A DNA stretch of 54,447 nt, taken from positions 1-54,447 of the forward strand of contig JAUCBJ010008145.1 of NCBI GenBank assembly GCA_032718475.1. Reading direction: 5' to 3'. Shown here one piece after another: positions 21,590 through 32,403 of this stretch; position 1 is the first letter of the stretch, and each line of letters opens with the position of its first letter. Source of the DNA: Nemertoderma westbladi. Taxonomy: Eukaryota; Xenacoelomorpha; Nemertodermatida; Nemertodermatidae. Both the position numbers and the translations under genes were made by a program. Below the pieces are notes generated by a model. It was not told the origin of the DNA. It was given only the letters and a program-made list of their open reading frames with translations, and made no database searches.

Positions 21590-22400
21590 GAAATTAGTTC
21601 CAATGGATGCCCGAATTTACTGTAGTTCCAATGCATGCGAAATTAGTTCCAATGGATGCCCGAATTTACTGTAGTTCCAATGCATGCGAATTTAGTTCCA
21701 ATGGATGCGAATTTAGTTCCAATGGAAGCGAATTTAGTTCCAATGGAAGCGAATTTAGTTCCAATGGATGTGAATTTAGTTCCAATGCATGCGAATTTAG
21801 TTCCAATGGAAGCGAATTTAGTTCCAATGCATGCGAATTTAGTTCCAATGGATGCGAATTTAGTTCCAATGGAAGCGAATTTAGTTCCAATGGAAGCGAA
21901 TTTAGTTGCAATGCATGCGAATTTAGTTCCAATGGAAGCGAATTTAGTTCCAATGCATGCGAATTTAGTTCCAATGCAAGCGAATTTAGTTCCAATGGAA
22001 GCGAATTTAGTTCCAATGGAAGCAAATTTAGTTCCAATGGAAGCGAATTTAGTTCCAATGCATGCGAATTTAGTTCCAATGGAAGCGAATTTAGTTCCAA
22101 TGCATGCGAATTTAGTTCCAATGCAAGCGAATTTAGTTCCAATGGAAGCGAATTTAGTTCCAATGGAAGCGAATTTAGTTCCAATGGAAGCGAATTTAGT
22201 TCCAATGGAAGCAAATTTAGTTCCAATGGAAGCGAATTTAGTTACAATGCATGCGAATTTAGTTCCAATGGAAGCGAATTTAGTTCCAATGCATGCGAAT
22301 TTAGTTCCAATGGAAGCGAATTTAGTTCCAATGGAACCGAATTTAGTTCCAATGGGTGTGAATTTAGTTCCAATGGAAGCGAATTTAGTTCCAATGGTTA
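21590..22400 (+). repeat. 21-bp tandem array
   Basis: About 38 units of GAATTTAGTTCCAATGNANG plus C, with NANG varying between GAAG, CATG, GATG and CAAG. Because 21 is a multiple of three and the unit has no stops, several frames stay open for 180-278 codons, so the ORFs here are not evidence of a protein. Confidence 0.95.
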
Positions 22401-22404
22401 CGAA

Positions 22405-23820
22405 CTTAGTTCCAATGTTTCAATCGTGGGGATAGCCACGTAGTAGGCGAAGATTATTGTGTATTGCAACTATTTGGGGTGGGTCAGGGTCAACAATAAC
22501 TGTAATAAATTGTAAAATCCTTCCGTCATATTTAAAAAACGAAGTATTATTAATGAATTAAATGTATAATTAAACATTTTGAAATATATATTAATCACGA
22601 GTATACAGATACTGACTGACTGAGTCTGTAGTATTATATACTCAAGTCATGCACATTGTGCCATTTTCACACCAAATACAATATTTACCAGTTGTTTCGG
22701 TTTAGGTGGATGGGCGTTGTTTGGGTTAGGAGGTTGGGCGTAGTTTGGGTTAAGAGCTTGGGCGTTGTTTTTTACAATGAATATCATTTTAAATGATTAA
22801 ATATAAATGGATTTAATTGAATTGTTTGGGTTAAGAGGTTGGGCGTTGTTTGGGATAAGATTGTTTTGGTTAGGAGGTTAGGCGTTTTGGGTTAGTAATT
22901 TACAATTATTATTTAACCATCCACCTAATAGTGTCATTAAACAGATTCTTCGCAAACAACGTGGCTCGCCCCACACCTGAAACATTGGAACTAAATTCGC
23001 ATCCATTGGAACTACTGTATGTTCGCATCTATTGGAACGATTCCCCGTACTTAGTTCCAATTTAAGCCTCATGCGAATTTAGTTCCAATGGAAACGAATT
23101 TAGTTCCAATTTTGGCGAATTTAGTTCCAATTTAGGCGAACATAGTTCCAATAACTAAAGAAAAACGAAAACGAATTTAGTTCCAATGGAAGCGAATTTA
23201 GTTCCAATGGAAGCGAATTTAGTTGCAATGTTTCAGGTGTGGGGCGAGCCACGCAGTTGGCTAAGAATCTGTTTAATGACACTATTAGGTGGATGGTTAA
23301 ATAATAATTGTAAATAACTAACCCAAAACGCCCAACCTCCTAACCAAAACAATCTTAACCCAAACTACGCCCAACCTCTTAACCCAAACAATTCAATTAA
23401 ATTCATTTATATTTAATCATTTAAAATGAGATTCATTGTAAAAAACAACGCCCAAGCCTTTAACCCAAACTACGCCCAACCTCCTAACCCAAACAACGCC
23501 CATCCACCTAAACCGAAACAACTGGTAAATATTGTATTTGGTGTAAAAATGGCACATGTGGATGACTTGAGTATATAATACTACAGACTCAGTCAGTCAG
23601 TATTAGTATACTCGTGATTAATATATATTTCAAAATGTGTAATTATACATTTAATTCATTAATAATAATTCGTTTTTTTAAAAATAACAGAAGGGTTTTA
23701 CAAATATTTACAATTATTGTTGACCCTGACCCACCCCAAATACTGGCAATACGCAATAGGCTTCGCCTACAACGTGGCTATCCCCACGATTGAAACATTG
23801 GAACTAAGTTCGTACCCATT
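22405..23820. repeat. Imperfect palindrome, about 600-bp arms
   Basis: The left arm (about 22405-23000) and right arm (about 23215-23820) are near-exact reverse complements. Examples are GTTTGGGTTAGGAGGTTGGG at about 22719 against CCCAACCTCCTAACCCAAAC in 23470-23500, and GACTGACTGAGTCTGTAGTA at about 22613 against TACTACAGACTCAGTCAGTC near 23579. The centre (about 23000-23215) carries the 21-bp units. Confidence 0.9.
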
Positions 23821-24349
23821 GGAACTAAATTCGCTTCCATTGGAACTAAATTCGCATGCATTGGAACTAAATTCGCATCCATTGGAACTAAGTTCGTTTT
23901 GATATTCTGGGATTGGAACTAAGTTCGCTTTGCAAAATTTATTTTGGAACTAAATTCGTTTCAATTGGAACTAAGTTCGCTTTTGAAAATGTGCGATTGG
24001 AACTAAGTTAGTGCTACCGTAACCTTCACATGGTCAAAGAGCCTTGTTCACAAAATATTTACCAGTTTTTATAAAGCAAGCCCAAGATTAAATTGTGAAT
24101 AATCATAGCGCTAAAATTTAGAATAAGTTATTAAATTAAATTGTATAATTGAATAATTTTTTACAACAATTACCTTAATATATTATAATTTGATAGTTTA
24201 ATAATTGGATGCGACCAATAGTTGCTACTGATTTCTCCCTACTGTTTCCTTTGTTTGGCTTTTGAGTGTTAGTGAAATTCAAAAAGAATTCAATGACTAT
24301 ATTGTAGGCCTGTTTATATGATCCGCGAAATATATAAATAAGGGCATTA

Positions 24350-24895
24350 ACTAGACGGACGAAGGAAGGTCGACACCCACAAACCGAAAAATAAATAGAA
24401 TATTGCGATATTTCTGCCTCAAATAGAGGCCTTCTTTAGGTATATATATAATATAGAAAAAAGGAGATTACAGCCACATACAGATAATCAATATCTAAGA
24501 ATTTAAATTTACCGCCCAAAATAATAAAGCGACCATTCAATATAAAGAAATAGTGTACAGTGTAAAGTAGTTATGTAATGTACGGTGAGTGGGGCTGAAA
24601 AATATGGTGGAAGGTTACCAAAAACATCATATGTACATTACATTTCACTTAACTACTTTATACTGTAAACTATTTCTTTATATTGAATGGTCGCTTTGTT
24701 ATTTTGGGCGGTAATTTCAATTTCTTAGATTTTCATTATCTGTATGTGGCTGTAATCTGCTATTTTCTCTATTATATACTGTATATACCTAAAGAAGGAC
24801 CATGAACTGACTTGAACTATTTGAGGCAGAATGCTCGTAATATTTAATTTATTTTTCTGATTGTTGGTGTCGACCTTCCTGGTCGACCTAGCTAC
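24350..24895. mobile_element. Inverted-repeat (MITE-like) element, arms about 240 bp
   Basis: The left arm (about 24360-24595) contains GAAGGTCGACACC, TACAGCCACATACAGATAAT and GCGACCATTCAATATAAAGA. The same stretches appear inverted at about 24625-24890. There is no coding capacity. The arms differ by small indels, so the insertion is not recent. Confidence 0.7.
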
Positions 24896-25590
24896 CTGGT
24901 GTAGGTTACATGAATCCAAAAAAATTGGTTTGTATGTAGTAAGCATTTCTTTGGGGTTTTATACTGGATTACCACTGTAATTTTTCACTAAAATAAGCAC
25001 GATTAAGTTTAAATTATTGGTTCCCATATAAACTTTTGTAAAAAAAAAAAAATTATTCCAAAATTGTAACATTACTCAATGCCGTTAGCATTAATAGCGA
25101 GTTGTTATTTAGCACTTTACAACTTTAGAGGACATTACAGCTTTGTATTGGCCTGTACATTTAGTATTGTATTTGGTATTATCGCCGTCATTGGTTACCA
25201 CGTAAACAATAGGTGTAAATTTGCCTGACAGCCAGATAGGCCTACTGCATTACCTACCGGTAGGCGGGGTATAGCTATTAATAACCAGTAGGGCCTAGCT
25301 ATATTATTAACATGGCTCCAAAGGCCACCGTAAATATAAGCCAACTTATTTATAACATAATTTATGTCATTTTTAAATTTATTTATACAGCAACTAATTT
25401 AATTTGTGCGGTTTCTATCACTTATAATATATGTACAATCATATCGTAATGTAACAATTTTGGAATAAAACTACATACTGTACATACTTGTTGCAAAGTA
25501 CTTTACAGTATTCTGATCCTCGTGGCTTTATTTCCACTCACTCACTCAGTAACGTTCGTGTAACAAAGCCACTCGAATCATATCACACTG

Positions 25591-25650
25591 TAAAGTGCTA
25601 CTTTACACACAAGTATGTAATAAAGTGCTACTTTACACACAAGTATGTAG
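25591..25650 (+). repeat. 30-bp tandem duplication
   Basis: The block TAAAGTGCTACTTTACACAC followed by AAGTATGTAA occurs twice in direct tandem, differing only in the last base. Non-coding. Confidence 0.9.
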
Positions 25651-26656
25651 TTATTAATAATATTTTTGTATACCGGTAGATGATGTATTTGTAATCAGTG
25701 TTATGGTAATATTATTTACTATTATGTAGTTCGTAATTTTTTTGATTTTATGTAATTATTGTCGTATTACTTATTTATTGTTTATATTTGTTTGTTTTTG
25801 TTTATTTCTGATGCAGAATTTGGTGCACATTACAACTAACAAGAAATAAAATAAACACGAAGTGTGCTATTTAGTTCAAGGAAATAAAAAGTCAATGGAT
25901 TTTATAAAGATGTGAAAAGTCAACAAAAACAATAATGTGCTGTTTTGAATAGGCGATCAGTTCTTCCCTGCAACCCACAGCAGCGAGTGACCCTGTGGAA
26001 CCTAAAACAGCTGACAATTTCAAACATTATCCCTCCACTATAATCCCAAAACAGTCGGCCCACCATACAAGCCCGTTATTAATTAGAGATGTAAAGAGTT
26101 TTCCTACAATATTTAGTAATGTAATACCGCGGTAATTACAATTACTAGTACCCAGCCTAGTCCCTTTACCCTTATACATTACAGTGGCACAATAATTCCA
26201 CTTGACTAGGCGGTGATGGTGGGGTAATTGGCTGAGAATAACACTAAATTAAATAGAGCAGTGAGAACTGGTAACAGGTTATCAACTCCAAAAATTAAAA
26301 ATTCATTTAGTAAGTTGTCATTTTTCATTTCATTTCATTACGCCATTCTAACGCCCCAAGCGGCAATTGTCACGTCCTGCTGATTTTCCTCGTTTTAATT
26401 TACTAATTGCATTTTGTACTTCATTGTGGGTGAACGTTGGGCGGAGATAATTTTCAAACATTAGTTTGGTGTGCATGAAGCAATCTGTTTGGTTAAACTC
26501 CAAATCAATATCCTAAAAGGTACCAGTATCACTGTTTAATTGCCCCCCTCCCCCAGTTTTGATGAAGTAGCGATCAGCTACACCATCAATAAGTTCATTA
26601 AATTTGTCCACCGGCACATCACTAGAAACATTCCCTGGCTCATCAACACTACTACA
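25651..26656. other. Intergenic DNA without recognised features
   Basis: AT-rich and non-coding. Only a short ATTTCATTTC run (about 26325-26340) stands out. Confidence 0.6.
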
Positions 26657-26938
26657 AATCAACACTCAACACTCAACACTCAACACTCAACACTCAACAC
26701 TCAACACTCAACACTCAACACTCAACACTCAACACTCAACACTCAACACTCAACACTCAACACTCAACACTCAACACTCAACACTCAACACTCAACACTC
26801 AACACTCAACACTCAACACTCAACACTCAACACTCAACACTCAACACTCAACACTCAACACTCAACACTCAACACTCAACACTCAACACTCAACACTCAA
26901 CACTCAACACTCAACACTCAACACTCAACTCTCAACAC
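26657..26938. repeat. (AACACTC)n satellite, about 40 copies
   Basis: A nearly perfect 7-bp tandem repeat. It abuts the 23-bp minisatellite, whose unit contains the same AACACTC heptamer. The long ORFs here (TQHSTLN repeats) are a consequence of the 21-nt translational period and are not taken as genes. Confidence 0.97.
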
Positions 26939-27476
26939 TCCCAGGTCCTGTTATTAACAACACTCAGGTCCTGTTATTAACAACACTCAGGTCCTGATAT
27001 TAACAACACTCAGGTCCTGTTATTAACAACACCCAGGTCCTGTTATTAACAACACTCAGGTCCTGTTATTAACAACACCCAAGTCCTGTTATTAACAACA
27101 ACACCCAGGTCCTGTTATTAACAACACCCGGGTCCTGTTATTAACAACACCCAGGTCATGTTATTAACAACACTCAGGTCCTATTATTAACAACACCCAG
27201 GTCCTGTTATTAACAACAACACCCAGGTCCTGTTATTAACAACACTCAGGTCCTGTTATTAACAACACCCAGGTCCTGTTATTAACAACAACACCCAGGT
27301 CCTGTTATTAACAACACTCAGGTCCTGTTATTAACAACACCCAGGTCCTGTTATTAACAACACCCAGGTCCTGTTATTAACAACACTCAGGTCCTGTTAT
27401 TAACAACACCCAGGTCCTGTTATTAACAACACCCAGGTCCTGTTATTAACAACAACACTCAGGTCCTGAAGAATCC
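26939..27476. repeat. 23-bp minisatellite, about 23 copies
   Basis: The unit is CAGGTCCTGTTATTAACAAC plus ACC or ACT. Some units carry an extra AAC. It ends at GGTCCTGAAGAATCC. Confidence 0.95.
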
Positions 27477-27712
27477 TAGTAGTATACCGTTTACTGAACT
27501 AGAGTAACGAATACCTTTTATTGTAAAGTCCAGTAGTCAATAACAGGAGTGTACAGTATCTACCGCTGACGGCGATATCCCTTCCCAGGACAGGTCTAAA
27601 TAGTAGATACAAAAGGACACAAACTACTACTGGCGAGATCGGTGCCTGATGTCTCTCCTAAACTTGGGCGAATCAATTGCCCGGGCTAACTTGACAATCA
27701 GGGTGACCGGTG

Positions 27713-29150
27713 TGTTCGCGCTTTCAGACCTTTGGCAGTTTAACCCGCCAAATTAAGATGTCTTCTAGATATTAAATCGCTTTTTAGCCTATGACAAGTA
27801 TTTGATTCACTACACTAGTCGAAACCAATCCGTGCGCGACCATTCACCCGCTGGATATTCCCGGGAGATTGGGTTCGACGGTTTAATTTTATTGCTATGT
27901 AAGCTTAATGTATTATTCGACTGACAGTATTATATAATCTCTGACAATGTTATTCACCTTCGGGGAATATTAACAGTTCCTTTAGGACGTGGCGCTTTAT
28001 CTATATAAACAGAGTTATGACTTAAACTACTCACAACGATATGGCTTAATTATAATTCACATATATGGCGCATTCTTTAGGAATTGCTTCTTTAACAGAC
28101 TCGCTCATACGCAATGCTGCACAATACTGCACACTAATCTGCCAATCTTCACTGATTTTAGTCACATATAAAAGGAACACAGACTGACTCATGTAGGGTC
28201 TATCAAATAACATTAGATTCACTTCAAACCACTTTAACATAAGTCACAATCGTTATTGGTAACCTTTCTCTCTTACCTTCGGTATATCAAGAATATTGGG
28301 TGTCGGGGTTATTTCTCGTTATTCCAATATAATAATTCATCAACAAATATAATGAATAACCGACAACAAATAGCAGTATGCAGTATTCACAGATCAATCG
28401 TGCCAGTTTGTTTTGATATTTACAGAGTTTAAAGCCAGGTTGTTTGATGCGTAATTGCAGCCAGTTAAAGGATATATGTCCTTGTAATTAAACCTACTAG
28501 TGTTGAGCTAAAAAGCATAAAACATAAAACACTACAAAGCCGTTCTTTCGTGGCTTTGAAAAACTCGTGACTACTGCTCTATACGAGGATACCAACTCCC
28601 TTATTCCACGAAGCTCCCGTTCAACACAGAGAAAGAGCAGTGAGATAGGAAATTTTCAGTTCAGTACTCTGTGATAGGTCAAAATCAAGGCTAACTCAAA
28701 TTCTATTGGGAGATACAAAACAAGGCTATGACGCAACCTCCCTAGGCTTGTTGGCCGATTAAACAGAGCCCAGATGCCTGCGTACAGCAAATCAGCCAAT
28801 AAGCTGGTAACTTGCACTATTTTTAGCTGTAGATCACTTTGAGAGTATTCTTAGCGACTGGGGGGGAACTGGCCAACAAGGCAAACGAATCAGTTATCCC
28901 ACAAAAGCTTTTACACCGCTCCCAGAAAATGGGATTTAAGTCTATAAAATATACAAAAGCACAGTTTCTAAAATATAAAAATACTCTAAACAGTTAGTCT
29001 TTCTTGCGCGGACGGCGTTTACGCAGTTTCTTGAGGCTAGCAAGAGTCCTTTTCTCTTTGGGGAGAGCCACTTTACGAGGAGGGCTGTAGCTCCTAGGCG
29101 AAGGGTGCAATATGATTGCATTAGAAGGTTTGGGTTTACGGTCGGTGTCT
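27713..29150. repeat. Left arm of a 1.4-kb inverted repeat pair
   Basis: This arm matches 32258-33703 in inverted orientation at roughly 85-90% by eye, with indels. Shared landmarks are the GCCGTCCGCGCAAGAAAGAC region, CAAAAGCTTTTACACCGCTC, the CCAAT-containing stretch near 28790 and CCTTTAGGACGTGGCGC near 27980. It includes the 3' end of the ORF at 28997-29302 and more than 1 kb of non-coding DNA. Confidence 0.8.
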
Positions 29151-29302
29151 CGTCCATTTCGATATGCTTCTCCTCGAGCTGATTTTCCTCCGCTTGTCAT
29201 GGGATACGTTCGTCCAAAACTCTCGCAGAGAATAGGGTTTTCTAAGCTTGATATCTTCTTTGAGATTCGAGGTTTCCCAATCGAACTGAGATAAGGCCAA
29301 TT
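28997..29302 (-). pseudogene. C-terminal piece of an unidentified element-encoded protein, left copy
   Basis: The minus-strand frame is open from about 29302 to a TAG at 28997-28999 and ends in the very basic sequence LKKLRKRRPRKKD. The last about 45 residues match the right copy (ORF at 31911-32403), but upstream the two differ completely and this frame meets a stop before any long N-terminus. The basic tail suggests a nucleic-acid-binding or nuclear protein of a virus or transposon; I do not recognise the family. Confidence 0.5.
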
Positions 29303-29815
29303 CGTTTATCGATTGGACCCACTGCTATAACTCACGTTTATCTGAACAAACGCAGGCTTCCCTGTTGATCTTTATAGAACAGCGCTTAACTCGTTTCGCA
29401 CAACGCCCTCCTTCACCTTGATGAAGGGTTGTATTGCGTTAAACGGGACGACCATACGGTTGGATAGTGATATTAGGTGTCTGCGTCATAATCCGGCTAG
29501 GTAAGATGGGCGGCTAGATAGAAATCACTGTCGGAGTGTTACCGATTAATTGTTAGGGTAGCACTAGATCTTGAACAGTGAATACCGTCCGCGAGGATCC
29601 GCGACACCACCAGGATCGCAGGTCTGAGGTCCAACTAAGGAATGAGGAGGTTTGACCGAGCATTCCGGGACTCCGATCGTAGGTCTACTCTAGGATCGTT
29701 AGAGCCGAGTGAGTACAGGTGATACGTCAAACAAGTTTCGCTCGAAACTCCAGTAAATATAACGAACACAACTGTGTTTAACACAACGTTTCCGTGGATG
29801 TTTATGTCTTTCTGT

Positions 29816-30535
29816 TTATTGGCTGGGTCTAGGGCATTTACCGTAATAATACCCAAAAACGTACGTTTTGTAGGGGAAACGCGAGTGATCTTTCTCCAGC
29901 TTACAATATTCCTCCATCCGTTCGAAGCTATTCGGTACAACAGGTAGCGGTCGATCGGCGGTAAGATACATCATAGGGGAATCGAGCCGTTTGAGTTCTA
30001 CCATGCGGTCATGATGTATACCTTGAGGATATCGAGTTTCTAGATTTTGTTGACTGGCAATATTGAGATATGTTTCTATCAGGAATTCCAGATAATCGTT
30101 GAAGTCGCTGCGTTTATCCGGCTCCTCAACGTCTTCTCTTTCGAGTCTGTTTCGAATAGAATTCTCGTGTTCCATTCTCGGTTTATCGTTCCGCCTCCGC
30201 TGGGTAGGATATTTCAATCGTACCATTTCCCTTTTGGTGTCGACATTGTCCGTATCGTGTAGATCGATAGGATGACCAGTAGTTAAGAAGCCCATATACG
30301 TACCATTACGCTGCGTATATCGAGCAGCGAATTTTCTATAGTCCAACTCACGCGTGAGCTGCTCTTGGGACATTGGCGGTTCGATATAACGACCATCGTC
30401 CTCCGCAGCAGTTGGACTAACGTCGCCGCGTATTAAGCTATCAACAAACGCTTGTAAAGTAGAGTATATCGCTCCCCGATACCAAGACCATCTTCTATCA
30501 ACTCCGTCATATCTGCTATATATGAGTTTATCCAT
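29816..30535 (-). CDS. Hypothetical 239-residue protein, probably of the same virus/transposon-like element
   Basis: The ATG at 30533-30535 (minus strand) opens a 239-codon frame, the longest in this stretch without repeat bias. It is hydrophilic and rich in Arg, Asp, Glu and Tyr (start MDKLIYSRYDGVDRRWSWYR, later LEFLIETYLNIASQQNLETR and FGYYYGKCPRPSQ). I see no signal peptide, membrane segment or familiar motif. Its base composition is more GC-rich than nearby DNA. It lies 5' of, and on the same strand as, the basic-tail ORF, which suggests a shared element. It could be a captured viral gene; the family is unknown to me. Confidence 0.5.
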   Translation of the reverse strand: MDKLIYSRYDGVDRRWSWYRGAIYSTLQAFVDSLIRGDVSPTAAEDDGRYIEPPMSQEQLTRELDYRKFAARYTQRNGTYMGFLTTGHPIDLHDTDNVDTKREMVRLKYPTQRRRNDKPRMEHENSIRNRLEREDVEEPDKRSDFNDYLEFLIETYLNIASQQNLETRYPQGIHHDRMVELKRLDSPMMYLTADRPLPVVPNSFERMEEYCKLEKDHSRFPYKTYVFGYYYGKCPRPSQ

Positions 30536-31884
30536 ATTATAATGAGTTTATATTTAGGCGAGCGGGCGTCGCTGCCTACCTCAATCAACCCCCGGACAGT
30601 ACGAGATCCTCAGCGCCGATGTGTCGTCGTCGCTGTACTTTCGCCAACGACGTAGCCGCACAACGACAACGACAACCGGCACAAGTCACTCGACTGTCCG
30701 TCCCAAAGTCTTAGATGTACTTCAGGTTTTCCTTGGAGAGTTAGGTTACTTTTACGATTGCGACTGGCTACTGTAAACACACCTTAGCAGTAACATTCAC
30801 CTATAAACTCACAAATACCACACACACAACTTGTCACAAATTACACACATTCGGGCCATTTGTCCGTTAGTCAATGCCTTCCAGAATGTCACTGTATTAG
30901 TATGTATCCTGGGATACTAGTAGTGCGCTATTTATTCCCTATGCTATTCAATGGGACAAGCTTTCTATTGTTCTTTTAACTCAATTCTAATTCTAGCGTG
31001 GTTGTTGCTATGGTGACATTATGCAAAGCTAGCGGTAGAATTAGGGTAGTTCCAATGCATACAGATCTGGGATGTTATTTAATAGTATTCTTTAATAGTC
31101 AATGTTCTGTTTTATACATGACTTTATGAATTTTATCGGCTATTGACTATGTTTGGGAGACTTTCACACACTCATACGCATGATAAGATAAATCTCCGCT
31201 CCCTTGATCTATTAATTAATGAAATTTTGGGAACTTTATAAATTGCGTAAAAATGGCAATTTATTAAATTCATTAAAAGGCATGAATTTAAATTTATTCC
31301 CTGAAATTTTATTATTTGACAACTAAATGGACATATTTTGATTCTAGAACATGTCTGGGGACACAAGATCCTTAATTCTATGACAATTGTCTTTTTAAGA
31401 ATATCGGTAAATGCTACGATATCTTAATTGACTAGAATTATTGCAGGATCTGAATTTTACAGATTTTGATTTATTAGATTTTGCAAATATTAATTAATTA
31501 ATATTTGAGATGGGCACCGATTTATTCCAGAACTTGTCTGGGGACGTTAACCACTGATTCTAGAATTTGTCTTTCAAGTATATCGGTGGGTGCCGCGATA
31601 TCTTAATCGACTAGAATTACAGATGGTCAAAGGGTTTAACAGATTTATTTTGCGTTATACGCTACTGTTAAAGGGACATCACGCTACTATATGTATTATT
31701 TAATATACGGTATGAGAGCAATATCGCACGAAGCAATGTCAGTGTGAAGAGGCAAGTCGTTTCCAAGGTCTACCCAGAGCTTGGTTTAGCCGAGACACGA
31801 GGATCTGAACTTTGCATTCCTAATACTCTGCCTACCAATAATACTAAATATAGTAGTGGCTTTATTGTACTTTAATAAGTACGG
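30536..31884. other. DNA between the head-to-head element copies
   Basis: No ORF is supported. 30540-30720 is GC-rich with CGTCGTCGC-type runs. Two related blocks at about 31340-31450 and 31525-31620 share TTGTCTGGGGAC, ATTGTCTTT-like and TATCTTAAT-GACTAGAATTA sequences, that is, a diverged direct repeat. Confidence 0.5.
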
Positions 31885-31910
31885 AAGCAGTGGTATCAAC
31901 GCAGAGTACT
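31885..31910 (+). other. Synthetic amplification-primer sequence (assembly artefact)
   Basis: The 25 bases from 31885, starting AAGCAGTGGTATCAACGCAG, equal the SMART cDNA primer. With the following T they equal, as I recall it, the gDNA adapter used in ultra-low-input long-read libraries. A natural match of this length is very unlikely. It marks an untrimmed adapter or a chimeric read in the assembly. Confidence 0.9.
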
Positions 31911-32403
31911 CAAATTTCTCAGGAGCATTAATCCGAGTGACATCAATTCGTACAACTTAATAAACTTTATCCGTCAAGATAAGGCCTATGGAGACTTATT
32001 TGTCAACTCACACCCCGAGTTACAGGAAGTATATCGACGGCCTTACGAGTACAGAGCCCGCGAACGCGAGTTGGAAAGAACCATTAAACCAAGGAAGTTT
32101 CTAACTGCCTATGGTCCACCCACGGCCCTCGTTCAGACCACTCGTAAAGGACCCGTAAGAGCGGCTGTCTTGAAACGAGCTCTCAAAGCCGTTAGACCCC
32201 TCTCCCCGGACGTTGATGTCAATCAACCCGGTACTTCGACTGGCGGATATACCGATCGTAATCCCATACCTTCTGATGCAATCATATTGCACCCTTCACC
32301 CAGGAGTTATAGCCCTCCTCATAAAGTGGCTCGCCCCAAAGAGAAAAGGACTCTTGCTAGCTTTAAAAAACTGCGTAAACGCCGTCCGCGCAAGAAAGAC
32401 TAA
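31911..32403 (+). pseudogene. C-terminal part of an unidentified element-encoded protein, right copy
   Basis: The frame is open from the adapter at 31910 to TAA at 32401-32403, with no ATG near its start (162 sense codons shown). It contains INSYNLINFIRQDKAYGDLF and RRPYEYRARERELERTIKPR and ends LKKLRKRRPRKKD, as in the left copy. The missing N-terminus lies beyond the adapter, so the gene is cut by the assembly join rather than by evolution alone. I do not recognise the family. A structural or core protein of a DNA virus or virus-like transposon is possible. Confidence 0.55.

Larger units (their letters stand above)
21310..24010. mobile_element. Large foldback/palindromic element with 21-bp sub-repeats
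   Basis: The region is built from the unit GAATTTAGTTCCAATGGAAG plus C in both orientations: inverted copies at 21345-21560, a long direct array at 21590-22400, scattered copies at 22980-23225 and inverted copies again at 23795-24010. A palindrome of about 1.4 kb (22405-23820) forms the right half. The segment with GTTGACCCTGACCCACCCC occurs at 21270, inverted near 22480, and again at 23720. No transposase is encoded. A direct repeat of about 39 bp (21037-21075 and 24019-24057, starting GTAACCTTCACATGG) brackets the region. Foldback-type elements have this plan. Several nested copies are possible. Confidence 0.75.

Noticed and set aside
21607-22443. Long ORFs of 278 (+), 259 (+) and 186 (-) codons with a short peptide repeat
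   Set aside because: The unit is 21 bp without stops, so several frames are open by arithmetic. There is no codon bias, start context or domain, and the same units occur inverted nearby.
26657-26938. Telomeric or subtelomeric repeat
   Set aside because: The heptamer AACACTC/GAGTGTT does not match known animal telomere units, and the array is short and internal.
26540-26980. ORFs encoding TQHSTLN repeats
   Set aside because: They are the direct translation of a 7-bp satellite with no internal stop, not a protein gene.
32071-32403. Start of the right-copy ORF at 32071
   Set aside because: The codon there is TTG, and the frame is open upstream to the adapter at 31910, so the real start is missing from this assembly.
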